Source: a virus
Reading direction: 5' to 3' (one strand)
DNA: 21,381 bases
Virus record (IMG/VR): IMGVR_UViG_3300025252_000003
Coordinates: 1 to 21,381 of that record
Part shown: positions 1 through 6,770 of the stretch, one piece after another
Layout of the letters: the number at the start of each line of letters is the position of its first letter
How positions within the stretch are numbered: the stretch's first letter is position 1
Made by a program: the position numbers and the translations under genes
Notes under the pieces: model-generated
The model's database searches: none
The model's input: only the letters and a program-made list of their open reading frames with translations
What the model was told of the DNA's origin: nothing

Positions 1-934
1 AGAGCCCCGCGAGCCCCGCCTGAAGCACACCCGCGATTTCGGCCATCTCCAGCATGTTGCCCTGCGCGTCGAAGAACTTGAGGCCCAGCTCCTCCATTAC
101 GCCGGCAGCCTTGGCGCTGTCCGGCGTGAGCCGCTGCAGGAAGGTCTTGAAGCTCGTCCCCGCATCCGACCCGCTGGCGAAGCTGGAGGCGGTCGCGGAC
201 AATGCTGTCAGGAAGTCCTCGATTTCGACGCCGAAGGTTCCGGCAACGCCGCCCGCCTGGGCGATCGCAAGCCGGAGATCGTCGAATCCGAACTTCGATG
301 TCTGTGCCGCCCCGGTCAGCCGATCCACGATCATCGGGAGCTGCGCCGCCTCAAGGCGGAACTGCTGCATGAGATCGGTGACCAGATCTGCGGAAGGGGC
401 GACCTCACCGCCGAGCGCGCCGGCAAGCGACACCGACGCATCGAGCGCACCACCGAGGATGTCCGCTACCAAGACACCGTTCTTCGCGAGCACCTCGATC
501 GCTTCGGCGGCCTCCATGGCGGTGAAGGCGGTCGTGGCCCCCAACTCCTTCGCGGCGGCCGAGAGCCGCGCCATGTCGGCCTCTCCGGCACGGGTTGCCG
601 CCTCGACACGCTGCATCATCGCCTGGAACTCACGGCCGACGTTGAGCGCACTACGCCCGAATGCCGCAGCGCCTCCCACCAGGGCCGTCGTGCCCATGAA
701 CCGGGCAAGGCGCTGAAGCGCAGGCAGCTCGGCAGTCAGCGCACCGAGCCCGCCCTTCAGCTCCCGCGCCGCACGATCCGTCTCACGAAGACCCGTGCTG
801 GCCGGCTTCGTCGCCATCTGGATCCGCCGAAGGCTTTTCTCACCGCTGGCGCCGAGCGCGCGCAGGTCCGCTTCCATCTGCTGTTTGCCCGCCGCGGAGA
901 GGCGGATCGTATATTGACGGGTCGTGGTGCTCAT
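1..934 (-). CDS. Phage tail tape measure protein (N-terminal part, cut by window edge)
   Basis: The frame is open from an ATG at 934 to base 1, giving the first 311 residues. The tape measure protein sets tail length and is packed in the tail tube until DNA ejection. Residues 1-60 are charged and helical (start MSTTTRQYTIRLSAAGKQQM). Residues from about 75 on look like the PhageMin_Tail/TIGR01760 core: FGRSALNVGREFQAMMQRVE, then repeated Ala/Gly-rich helices with the typical TAFTAMEAAEA, FGFDDLRLAIAQAG and GTSFKTFLQRL segments. Its ATG overlaps the stop of the tail chaperone T frame as ATGA, which is the lambda G-T-H order. The C-terminus and total length are not visible. The domain match is from memory of the family, not a search. 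Confidence 0.87.
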   Translation of the reverse strand, partial: MSTTTRQYTIRLSAAGKQQMEADLRALGASGEKSLRRIQMATKPASTGLRETDRAARELKGGLGALTAELPALQRLARFMGTTALVGGAAAFGRSALNVGREFQAMMQRVEAATRAGEADMARLSAAAKELGATTAFTAMEAAEAIEVLAKNGVLVADILGGALDASVSLAGALGGEVAPSADLVTDLMQQFRLEAAQLPMIVDRLTGAAQTSKFGFDDLRLAIAQAGGVAGTFGVEIEDFLTALSATASSFASGSDAGTSFKTFLQRLTPDSAKAAGVMEELGLKFFDAQGNMLEMAEIAGVLQAGLAGL

Positions 935-1281
935 TCGGCCTCATCCTCGCGCCGCTTGGCCGCGGCCTCGAGGAGGCCGGTTTCCCAATGCGGCAACAGC
1001 AGAGCTGCAATCCTTTTCGGAATGCCTTGCGCCTCTGTCAGCGCAAGGCAGGCTGGCATGTCGAGCCCGACGTAGCCGCCGGGCCCGATGCGCCGCTGAT
1101 GCGCCAGCTGTCCGCTCAGGGCGGCAAGCGCCCGCCCCTCGACGGATAACGGCGCATGGGTATCTTCCGGGCAGGCGCCCTCGCCCCCGAACCGTGCACA
1201 GGCATAGCCGGGCATCGCCCGGCATTCTGCGCAGTGGCTCAGGCCTCCGCCGTAGCGGTATGCGGCGAGGGCGCGGAGACG
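931..1281 (-). CDS. Tail assembly chaperone T-frame (DUF1799-like), made by -1 frameshift
   Basis: This is the downstream frame of a lambda G/G-T type tail assembly chaperone. It is drawn from the slippery site (1281) to a TGA at 931-933; the fused product would be about 256 residues. The frame contains RALAALSGQLAHQRRIGPGG, then YVGLDMPACLALTEAQGI and LLPHWETGLLEAAAKR, which fit my memory of the DUF1799 phage family. An ATG at 1215 would give only a 94-residue product. The coding-like stretch upstream of it (YRYGGGLSHCAECRAM) has no ATG, GTG or TTG start and includes the first pair of a Cys set CxxC-x7-C-x8-C, so it is best explained by frameshifting. The stop overlaps the tape measure ATG (ATGA). 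The stand-alone 931-1215 version remains possible. Confidence 0.78.
   Translation of the reverse strand, partial: RLRALAAYRYGGGLSHCAECRAMPGYACARFGGEGACPEDTHAPLSVEGRALAALSGQLAHQRRIGPGGYVGLDMPACLALTEAQGIPKRIAALLLPHWETGLLEAAAKRREDEAE
1207..1223 (-). other. Perfect hairpin enclosing the only internal ATG of the T frame
   Basis: Arms GCCGGGC and GCCCGGC (7 bp) flank a 3-base loop. On the minus strand the ATG at 1215-1213 spans the loop/stem edge. It starts 58 nt downstream of the slip site, which is further than a usual stimulatory structure. It could hide the internal ATG from initiation, or may be incidental in GC-rich coding DNA. Confidence 0.4.
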
Positions 1282-1700
1282 TTTCCCTCCATCTCCAACT
1301 CCACCCAGGGGGATTCGAGCGAGATGTGGAGGGTGGACGCGACGCCCGGGAACAGGTCGAGGAACGCGTCGAGTGTCTCTGCGGTCAACGGAGCGGGGCT
1401 ACCGTCTTCGGCCTCGATCCCCTCCCAGCGATCACCGAACCGCAGCAAGAGGAGCTTGACGAGGTGTCGCGCAGCCTGACCGCGCAGCGCCTCTTCGTGT
1501 TCGGGACCAAGGTCCTCGTCGTCGTGGAGCGCCGCATCGAATGCTCGGGCCGCAGGCAGGCTTTCCCGTGCCAGACGGTGCGCCGTCGCCTTGGCCTCGC
1601 ACAGATCCGCGTAGCAGAAGGGGCGATGCGAAACGGAGACCCCGTACCCGAGGTCGATGGTCCGGCTGACGGCCAGCCGGCGAGCCAGTCGCAACACCAT
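1239..1700 (-). CDS. Tail assembly chaperone G-like protein (upstream frame)
   Basis: This 153-residue protein lies between the tail tube and tape measure genes, the place of lambda gpG. Such proteins coat the tape measure protein during tail assembly and are made in two forms, a short one and a frameshifted G-T form. It is acidic and helical (for example LVKLLLLRFGDRW near residue 85 and LTAETLDAFLDLFPG near 109). The start is the ATG at 1700, overlapping the tail tube stop (ATGA). A canonical slip heptamer lies in its last codons (GGA AAC, residues 139-140), 13 sense codons before its TGA. The family assignment rests mainly on position, length and the frameshift signal, because the sequence alone is weakly diagnostic. 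Confidence 0.8.
   Translation of the reverse strand: MVLRLARRLAVSRTIDLGYGVSVSHRPFCYADLCEAKATAHRLARESLPAARAFDAALHDDEDLGPEHEEALRGQAARHLVKLLLLRFGDRWEGIEAEDGSPAPLTAETLDAFLDLFPGVASTLHISLESPWVELEMEGNVSAPSPHTATAEA
1281..1287 (-). promoter_or_regulatory. Programmed -1 ribosomal frameshift slippery heptamer
   Basis: Read on the minus strand the sequence is G GGA AAC, with GGA and AAC as zero-frame codons of the G-like gene (E-G-N). This fits the X XXY YYZ rule for -1 slippage. After slippage the ribosome reads GGG AAA and continues in the T frame, which is open to 931. The T frame has no stop between the slip site and its end. Lambda uses a related site (GGGAAAG) at the same gene junction. Confidence 0.85.
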
Positions 1701-2674
1701 CAGGCTGCGTTCGCGTAATCGGCCGTCGCGTTGACCAGGGTCATCTCGATCATCTGCTGCCCGGCGGCCGGGCGCGCTGCACGCCAGTTGAAGGTCTGCG
1801 CGATGATGTCACGCCCCTCGACCGGAACACCCGTCCGCTCCAGAACCACCCGGGGAACATCGATGGTCAGGCTGTAGTTGGCACTGAGCGTCCAGGCGAG
1901 AGAGAGCGCCATCTCGGTGCCGTCCGAGGCGAGGTCATAGTAGGTCGCATCCCGGAAACGGGCATTCAGAGTGCCCGACAGGTCCCAGATCCCCGGATTG
2001 ATGTCCGATGCTGTTGCGAGACCGTTCAGGGTCTCCTGATCCGCTTCACGCCCGGTGTTGAGCGTGAGAGCACACTGGGTAACGCCAGCCGCCTCGCTGC
2101 CGTCGACACTGAGCAACGATCGGAATCCGACCGGCACCGGATCGGTGCCGAACGAGACCGGCGTCCCATCGAGGGTCGCACCGGCCTTCACCTCTTCGCG
2201 GCCGACCATGTTGAACGTCACGCGTTGACGTTGACCGTTCTTGGCCGCGGTCAGCTCGAGCCCCTGGGCAGCAAGGCTGTCCTGCGTGAAGTGCTGGCCG
2301 ATCCCCGCGTGGCTGATGCCATGCGTCGCCTGCAGGATCGCAGGCTGGGCCGCCGCGCGGAACACATGGCTGTAGGGAGCCCCGGCCCCGGTGGTGGTCG
2401 GCAGGCCGAGCAGCTGGGCCAGGTGCCAACCGATGCTGTCGAGCCCCATGGGCACGACCATGGCGCCACTCAGGTTGCGCAAGCCAGCGACAAGCTCGCC
2501 GGGATAGGCATCCCCGTAGATCGCTTCGTCATTTGCTAGCTCACCGCTCGGCGTGACGTTGTAGCTGTAAAACGGCAGGTTGTAGAACGCGCCCTCTGCG
2601 GCGTTCTCGGCAGTGCCGAAGGTGGTCTGGCGCCGGACGAGCAGTTTCGCCTGGTCTCCGCGTGCATTTGGCAT
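1700..2674 (-). CDS. Major tail tube protein
   Basis: This 324-residue protein would polymerise into the tail tube of a siphovirus. It is a beta-rich protein with no membrane segments, opening MPNARGDQAKLLVRRQTTFG, with two similar halves rich in alternating hydrophobic strands (PAILQATHGISHAG; LSGTLNARFRDATYYDLASD). The C-terminal segment (LERTGVPVEGRDIIAQTFNW, then QQMIEMTLVNATADYANAA) is typical of phage tail tube proteins of this lineage. The start ATG is 4 nt after the stop of the preceding gene, with GGAG about 7 nt upstream, inside that gene's end. It sits between a tail-terminator-like gene and the G-like chaperone, as lambda V does. Confidence 0.82.
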   Translation of the reverse strand: MPNARGDQAKLLVRRQTTFGTAENAAEGAFYNLPFYSYNVTPSGELANDEAIYGDAYPGELVAGLRNLSGAMVVPMGLDSIGWHLAQLLGLPTTTGAGAPYSHVFRAAAQPAILQATHGISHAGIGQHFTQDSLAAQGLELTAAKNGQRQRVTFNMVGREEVKAGATLDGTPVSFGTDPVPVGFRSLLSVDGSEAAGVTQCALTLNTGREADQETLNGLATASDINPGIWDLSGTLNARFRDATYYDLASDGTEMALSLAWTLSANYSLTIDVPRVVLERTGVPVEGRDIIAQTFNWRAARPAAGQQMIEMTLVNATADYANAA

Positions 2675-2678
2675 GGGA

Positions 2679-3113
2679 TTACTCCATCGGGTTTGCGGTG
2701 GTTTCGTAGAAAAGGGTCACGGCGAGGACCGCCTCCTTGAAGGTTTCCGCACCTGGCATCGGCACGACCTCGAACCCGACCGGGGTGTCGAGGTCCAGGT
2801 AGTCGACCGCGCCGCCGAGCGTGCGGTCGGTGAATAGAAGCGTCACGATCGACGAGAGCGCGGTATCCATTTTCTCATTCCGCGCCGATCCAGTGTCATC
2901 CTGCATGACGACCGTCAGACCGATATCCGCCTCCCACTCCCGGCGACCGGTGCCCAGATGCCGGCCAACCTCGCGCGGGTCGTCCGGGACGATGTTGATC
3001 AGCCCCTCCGGTGGGCACGTTTCCGGGAGGTCAGCCTCGCGGATTACAGTGGCGGCGTGACCAGCAAGGGATGCCTGTAGAGCGATGATCGCGGTTTCGA
3101 ACTTGCTGGGCAT
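2679..3113 (-). CDS. Probable tail terminator protein (lambda U position)
   Basis: A 144-residue protein starting MPSKFETAIIALQASLAGHA. Tail terminators cap the tail tube when it reaches full length and join it to the head. The size and the alpha/beta pattern fit: an N-terminal helix, then strands such as EADIGLTVVMQDD, and a C-terminal strand pair FKEAVLAVTLFYETTANP. The position, directly before the tail tube gene and after the DUF6441 gene, is that of lambda U. Its ATG overlaps the upstream stop (ATGA). No catalytic motif is expected or seen. It could instead be another minor tail or joining protein. Confidence 0.62.
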   Translation of the reverse strand: MPSKFETAIIALQASLAGHAATVIREADLPETCPPEGLINIVPDDPREVGRHLGTGRREWEADIGLTVVMQDDTGSARNEKMDTALSSIVTLLFTDRTLGGAVDYLDLDTPVGFEVVPMPGAETFKEAVLAVTLFYETTANPME

Positions 3114-3775
3114 CAGCGGCGCCTCCGGCGGCCAAGGGTGTTAAATGCAGCGTCGATGTCTCCCGCGAGCCCCGAGAGGGCCGCACGCTCAACCTCGTCA
3201 ACGTTCAGGCGGCGGCGAAGGCGGCTCTGAGGAACCAGCCAGAACATTGCCACCGTGTGGAGACCGTATCCGGTTCTCAGGGCCCGCTTGCTGCGCGACA
3301 GCGTATAGCCACCGCGCTTCACGGCGCGTTGATTGTCGACAACCAGCAGGGACGTTCCGCCGCGGACATAGACGAAGCGAAGCGGCCCAAAGCGCTCCTC
3401 AGGAAAGTTCGCGGGGCTCAGGCGGTCACCCTTACGGCCGAGCTTGGGTGCCGATGGTGTCGGGATTGCCAAGAAGCGCTTGTTCCTGGCACGGATCGAA
3501 ACGCCCTGATCGAACGCCGCGACCAACTTCTCTGCCTTCGTATAGACGAATGAAGCAGCGCCAAGGCTGGGAAGATGCTTCGGATAGTCCTCTTGCTGCC
3601 AGCTCTTGGAGAGATTTCGCCCCAACCCGCCAGCGATGACATCCGCGCGCAGCGCATGCTTCAGGGTGGTTGCCCTGCCATGAACGCCCTTCGTGACGGC
3701 TCGCTTGGCGAGATCCAGCTCCTCTTCCATATACTGCTCGAGATTGCCCTCGAGAGCAGCCGTCAACCGGGTCAT
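3113..3775 (-). CDS. DUF6441-like tail-region protein (lambda Z position)
   Basis: A 220-residue protein beginning MTRLTAALEGNLEQYMEEEL. I recognise the pattern of DUF6441 proteins of alphaproteobacterial phages: a helical, charged N-terminus, then AASFVYTKAEKLVAAFDQGV, FLAIPTPSAPKLGRKGDRLS, FGPLRFVYVRGGTSLLVVDN, and a C-terminal VAMFWLVPQSRLRRRLNVDE. In lambda order this is the place of Z, a minor tail protein needed for tail completion. The frame is open further upstream (to 3904), but the ATG at 3775 overlaps the previous stop as ATGA and the extra residues are Arg-rich shadow sequence. The biochemical function is not established. Confidence 0.7.
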   Translation of the reverse strand: MTRLTAALEGNLEQYMEEELDLAKRAVTKGVHGRATTLKHALRADVIAGGLGRNLSKSWQQEDYPKHLPSLGAASFVYTKAEKLVAAFDQGVSIRARNKRFLAIPTPSAPKLGRKGDRLSPANFPEERFGPLRFVYVRGGTSLLVVDNQRAVKRGGYTLSRSKRALRTGYGLHTVAMFWLVPQSRLRRRLNVDEVERAALSGLAGDIDAAFNTLGRRRRR

Positions 3776-4005
3776 CCTCCTGAGACCCCCCTGGACACCG
3801 CGTGAGCGCCGGCATCGCCAACCATCACCGGCCAGGCGTCGAGCTTTGGCTCGCCCTTCTGTCCGATCGCATCGGCAACCGGCTGCAGTATGTGCACGAC
3901 CCATCCCTCCGGGACCCGGCGGACCTCGCCGGGTCCCGTGAGGAAGTCGGCGGATGCGGCGACGATGCTCGCGGCGCCTGACACCTGAGATTTCCTGTGG
4001 GTCAT
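3772..4005 (-). CDS. Small hypothetical phage protein, head-tail region
   Basis: I do not recognise this 77-residue protein. It starts MTHRKSQVSGAASIVAASAD and continues with a compact segment GEVRRVPEGWVVHILQPVAD. The ATG at 4005 has AGGAG 9 nt upstream; an in-frame ATG at 4023 exists but would place the ribosome binding site inside the coding sequence. It starts 22 nt after the head-tail joining gene stop and its TGA overlaps the next ATG (ATGA), so it belongs to the tail-connector block. No membrane segment or signal peptide is visible. Confidence 0.68.
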   Translation of the reverse strand: MTHRKSQVSGAASIVAASADFLTGPGEVRRVPEGWVVHILQPVADAIGQKGEPKLDAWPVMVGDAGAHAVSRGVSGG

Positions 4006-4027
4006 GAGTGGTTCTCCTCTCATGCGT

Positions 4028-4339
4028 TCAAGGCTGCTCTATAGTGTCGAGGACGACCTTGTAGCGGCGAGGATCGCGCACTCTGGCGTGCTGGACCTTT
4101 CGACGCTCACCGCCGAGATCAAGAATGGCGCCCTTCGAGTATCCCGCGAAGTCACTCGCGAGGATTTCGAAGAGGCCGGTTTCGGACTGGACACGCATGC
4201 TCCCGAACCCGGCGACATCATCCGGGCGTGTCGGCAGAAGCCGGACATCACGCGCGACCCCGTCAGGGTCGAGGACAGCCACGATGCCATGACGGCGAAA
4301 GGTGTCCTCGACGCTGCGCAGGAACGGGTCCGCCGGCAT
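4028..4339 (-). CDS. Head-tail joining protein (lambda FII-like)
   Basis: A 103-residue protein starting MPADPFLRSVEDTFRRHGIV. It matches the small head-tail connector group that closes the portal and accepts the tail (lambda gpFII). Features are the N-terminal helix with a LRSVEDTFRRHG pattern, a short beta-rich body (VAVLDPDGVARDVRLLPTRP) and a C-terminal strand pair around RDPRRYKVVLDTIEQP. Its ATG overlaps the stop of the FI-position gene (ATGA). The location between capsid and tail genes fits. The call rests on length, pattern and position. Confidence 0.72.
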   Translation of the reverse strand: MPADPFLRSVEDTFRRHGIVAVLDPDGVARDVRLLPTRPDDVAGFGSMRVQSETGLFEILASDFAGYSKGAILDLGGERRKVQHARVRDPRRYKVVLDTIEQP

Positions 4340-4764
4340 CAGTCGGTGGAAGTGTCGGTGCCGCTCAGCAGGTCGGTCGAGGCCGCTGTGTCGGCCCCGG
4401 CTGCGGGCGCGGCATCGGTCTGGGTGGCGGTGCTGGTTTCGGTTGCCGCGCCATCCGTCTCCCCGGTCGCTGTCGAGCTGCTGCCGGCGGTTGCATCGGC
4501 AGCATCGGTCTTGGCCGCCTTTGCCGTCGCGGCGGTCGCCTCTGCCAAGGCCAGCTCTTCGTCGAAACCTGCATCGCGCCCGCCCTTGCCCTCGGCCTCG
4601 ATCTTGTCGGCGATGGCTGCGGGAACCTTGCCGGCCCAGCCCTTGGGAAGGGTGCGACGCCGGGATGCATCCAGCCGGTATTCGAAGATGTCGGTGAGGC
4701 GCACGCGCACGTCGGACGCTGCAGCCTCGGATTTCTTCGTTGTTTTCGTAGTCTTCTTCGCCAT
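4339..4764 (-). CDS. Low-complexity Ala/Thr-rich protein in lambda FI position
   Basis: A 141-residue protein in two parts. Residues 1-70 are basic then acidic and carry a short ordered segment (DVRVRLTDIFEYRLDASRRR, then LPKGWAGKVPAAIADKIEAE). Residues 75-141 are a low-complexity Ala/Thr/Asp/Ser tail. In lambda, gpFI lies at this place, is Ala-rich, and helps terminase dock on the prohead. I infer a similar packaging-accessory role from position and composition, not from sequence similarity. GAGGAG lies about 10 nt before the ATG. Its stop overlaps the head-tail joining ATG (ATGA). Confidence 0.6.
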   Translation of the reverse strand: MAKKTTKTTKKSEAAASDVRVRLTDIFEYRLDASRRRTLPKGWAGKVPAAIADKIEAEGKGGRDAGFDEELALAEATAATAKAAKTDAADATAGSSSTATGETDGAATETSTATQTDAAPAAGADTAASTDLLSGTDTSTD

Positions 4765-4788
4765 CGATCAGGTCTCCTCTTGTGGCGA

Positions 4789-4810
4789 CCGTCGGCCTGC
4801 TGGCCGACGG
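4789..4810 (-). terminator. Strong hairpin after the capsid gene
   Basis: A perfect 9-bp stem (CCGTCGGCC / GGCCGACGG) with a 4-base loop sits in the 53-bp gap between the major capsid stop (4818) and the next gene. There is no U-run after it on the minus strand, so it is more likely a partial terminator, an RNA processing block or a 3'-end stabiliser than a full terminator. Confidence 0.5.
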
Positions 4811-4817
4811 GTCTGGA

Positions 4818-5855
4818 TCAGTTGGAGGTGTGACCGCGCACGAGCGTGCCGGGGCGCATGCAGATCTGCATGTTCTGCATCATCGCCTCGACATCGACAT
4901 ACCGGTCTTCCTGACGGTCGGGGAACACGGCGGAGTAGAACTCCTGGCCGGGGGTGTTCGCCATGCCGACATAGTCCGGCGAGCCGTTGAAGGTCCGGAA
5001 GGTCTGGCGGGTGCCCAGGGGGAAGAACGCCGCCTCCGCTGCGGGGATGAAGCTGCGGGTGACCGTGGTGCCGTCCTCCTGCGGGACCGGTGCTTCGGCG
5101 AGGTATTCCTTCCAGAGGATGCCGCCGAAGCTGAACCCCGACGACGTGTCGTCGCGCAGCGGATCGCCGCCGTTGGCATTCTGGAAGTACTTGTAGCGTT
5201 CCTTGAAGTCCGCGTGGCCCATGAGCTTGTCGGTGAACTCGGGGTTGATGAGCCCCATGACACCGGTCATCACGTCACCCAGCAGGTTCAGGCGGATGTG
5301 GCGCGTCACCTCGCGGCACTTCGCACCGAGGTCGGTGGTGCCGGTGCCAAACACGAAGTCCACCGATTTGCGGGTGATCTCGAACTTGTCGAAGAGGTCG
5401 ACGAGCTCGGAGCCATCGGCATCGAGAACGACGCCCTGGATCGCCTGGGACCGGTGGTACTCGCGTGTGATGTCGATCGAGCCGCGCAGCTCTTCCTGCC
5501 GGTCCATGACCTCGTCCTGAGCCTGTTTCAGCTCCGTCTCGGAGCCGAAGGCGCGGATGTTGTCGATGTCGTCGGCGGTGATCCGGGATTTGAGGCCGAA
5601 GCGCTCGGTGCGGAAGTCGACCATCTTGCGCTTGCTGCGCGCCTGGCCGGGCATCGGGGTGCCACGCTCCGACGATTGCACGAGCTGCAGCACGCCGTTC
5701 TTGCTCTCGATCGAGAACACGGTGCCCCGGATGCCCTTGGAGCTGAACAGCCCCATGGTGCCGATCGTGCCCCACTGGTTCGGGATCACCCGGATCGCCT
5801 CGCCGAGGGCCATGGCGGAGAAGGCATCCCCCTTGAAGATGTTGATATGGGCCAT
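4818..5855 (-). CDS. Major capsid protein (lambda gpE family)
   Basis: A 345-residue protein forming the HK97-fold shell. It starts MAHINIFKGDAFSAMALGEA and shows the phage_cap_E pattern: an N-terminal arm, then GTPMPGQARSKRKMVDFRTE, RITADDIDNIRAFGSETELK, QDEVMDRQEELRGSIDITRE, and a C-terminal portion with AFFPLGTRQTFRTFNGSPDY. The length matches gpE (341 in lambda). The chosen ATG at 5855 has AGGAGG 6 nt upstream; the frame is open to 6062 but that part is Arg/Ser/Pro-rich shadow. The ribosome binding site lies in a small palindrome, GGAGGCCTCC. It is preceded by the decoration gene and flanked on both sides by hairpins. Confidence 0.93.
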   Translation of the reverse strand: MAHINIFKGDAFSAMALGEAIRVIPNQWGTIGTMGLFSSKGIRGTVFSIESKNGVLQLVQSSERGTPMPGQARSKRKMVDFRTERFGLKSRITADDIDNIRAFGSETELKQAQDEVMDRQEELRGSIDITREYHRSQAIQGVVLDADGSELVDLFDKFEITRKSVDFVFGTGTTDLGAKCREVTRHIRLNLLGDVMTGVMGLINPEFTDKLMGHADFKERYKYFQNANGGDPLRDDTSSGFSFGGILWKEYLAEAPVPQEDGTTVTRSFIPAAEAAFFPLGTRQTFRTFNGSPDYVGMANTPGQEFYSAVFPDRQEDRYVDVEAMMQNMQICMRPGTLVRGHTSN

Positions 5856-5903
5856 CGGAGGCCTCCTGTTCTGGATAAGCGCCAGCGGGCGCGGGAAGGA
5901 ACG

Positions 5904-5923
5904 CGTCGCCCGGCCGGGCGACG
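5904..5923 (-). other. 20-bp perfect palindrome between decoration and capsid genes
   Basis: CGTCGCCCGG followed by its exact reverse complement. As RNA it would form an 8-bp GC stem with a tetraloop. It lies between the decoration stop (5932) and the capsid ATG (5855), with no U-run after it. It is one of three hairpins that delimit the two most abundant virion genes. Confidence 0.5.
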
Positions 5924-5931
5924 GGATGGGA

Positions 5932-6303
5932 TCAGATCGCGACGATGCCGGCGTTGCCGAGCGCGGCACACGCGGTGTCCCGCAGCGCTTCGCTCGACCA
6001 GGTCGCATCGAAGGTGAGCCCGAAGCGGCGCACCTGGGCATGCCGGACCAGGACGATAGCATTCACCACGTCAGCATCGGCCGCCGCTGCGACGCTCAGA
6101 AGGATCGCGACCGGCGTCTCGGAGCCATCGGCGGCATCCTGCGCGCTGAGGACGTATTTGCCGGAGGCGGTCACTTTGCCGAGGACGGCGCCCGGCTCGA
6201 GGTCGGCGCCGGCTGCGATGGTGGCAACCTCGCGGCTGTAATGGCTGTTCTCCTCGAACAGCAGGAAGTCGCCGGGGGTCCGGCCTTCGGTCAGGGGAGG
6301 CAT
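5932..6303 (-). CDS. Head decoration protein (lambda gpD-like)
   Basis: A 123-residue protein, close to the length of lambda gpD (110). Decoration proteins bind as trimers at the capsid threefold positions after expansion and stabilise the filled head. The sequence begins MPPLTEGRTPGDFLLFEENS and follows the family pattern: SREVATIAAGADLEPGAVLG, then KYVLSAQDAADGSETPVAIL, and the C-terminal FGLTFDATWSSEALRDTACA. AAGGA lies 8 nt before the ATG. It sits between scaffold and capsid genes as in lambda, and has a hairpin on each side. Confidence 0.9.
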   Translation of the reverse strand: MPPLTEGRTPGDFLLFEENSHYSREVATIAAGADLEPGAVLGKVTASGKYVLSAQDAADGSETPVAILLSVAAAADADVVNAIVLVRHAQVRRFGLTFDATWSSEALRDTACAALGNAGIVAI

Positions 6304-6337
6304 GGGCTTGTCCTTTCGGGTTCAAGGTCAGGAAGGG

Positions 6338-6358
6338 GGCACGGGCCGACCCCGTGCC
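6338..6358 (-). other. Hairpin between scaffold and decoration genes
   Basis: Arms GGCACGGG and CCCGTGCC (8 bp) with a 5-base loop in the 59-bp gap between the protease/scaffold stop (6363) and the decoration ATG (6303). There is no U-run. It may set an mRNA end or limit read-through into or out of the decoration-capsid segment. Confidence 0.45.
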
Positions 6359-6362
6359 GAGA

Positions 6363-6770
6363 TCACTTCGCGCCGTGGCGCTTCGCTGCGCGCTCGGCGA
6401 TGCTCGGCGCGGCCGAGGCACCAGCATCCGGCGCGGGTGCATCGAGCTCGGTGGCCTCGGCGTCGATCGTCGTCGACAGGCTTGCCGGCGCCGCCGCATC
6501 GCTCTTCGGGGCCGCCGCCAGGTGCTTGATCGCCTCCGCCGAGGGCATGTCGCTGTTGAAGGCGAAGCTCTGCGCCAGATCCTCACGCCCTTTCGCCTCC
6601 GGGCTTTTCAGGATGGCGGCGATGCGCGCCTTGGGATCTTCGGCCGCGGGCTCTGCCGGGGCCGGCGCGGTTGCGGTGGGCGACGCGGCGTCGGGGGCTG
6701 GCGTGGGCGTCGTGGCGGCCGGCGGCGTTGCCGCGGTCGGCGTGGTGGTCTCGGTGGTCGGTCCGCTCAT
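6363..6770 (-). CDS. Nested scaffold protein from internal start (Nu3-like)
   Basis: The ATG at 6770 is in frame with the protease gene (residue 316) and is preceded by AAGGAGG with 7 nt spacing, a stronger ribosome binding site than that of the full gene. It would give a 135-residue protein starting MSGPTTETTTPTAATPP: a low-complexity Ala/Pro/Thr arm followed by a helical part (DPKARIAAILKSPEAKGRED; SAEAIKHLAAAPKS). Lambda makes its scaffold Nu3 from the 3' part of gene C in this way. The arrangement is seen directly; its use is inferred. Confidence 0.78.
   Translation of the reverse strand: MSGPTTETTTPTAATPPAATTPTPAPDAASPTATAPAPAEPAAEDPKARIAAILKSPEAKGREDLAQSFAFNSDMPSAEAIKHLAAAPKSDAAAPASLSTTIDAEATELDAPAPDAGASAAPSIAERAAKRHGAK

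Noticed and set aside
3776-3904. Upstream extension of the DUF6441-like gene
   Set aside because: The extra 43 residues are Arg/Gly-rich antisense-like sequence overlapping a gene with its own ribosome binding site.
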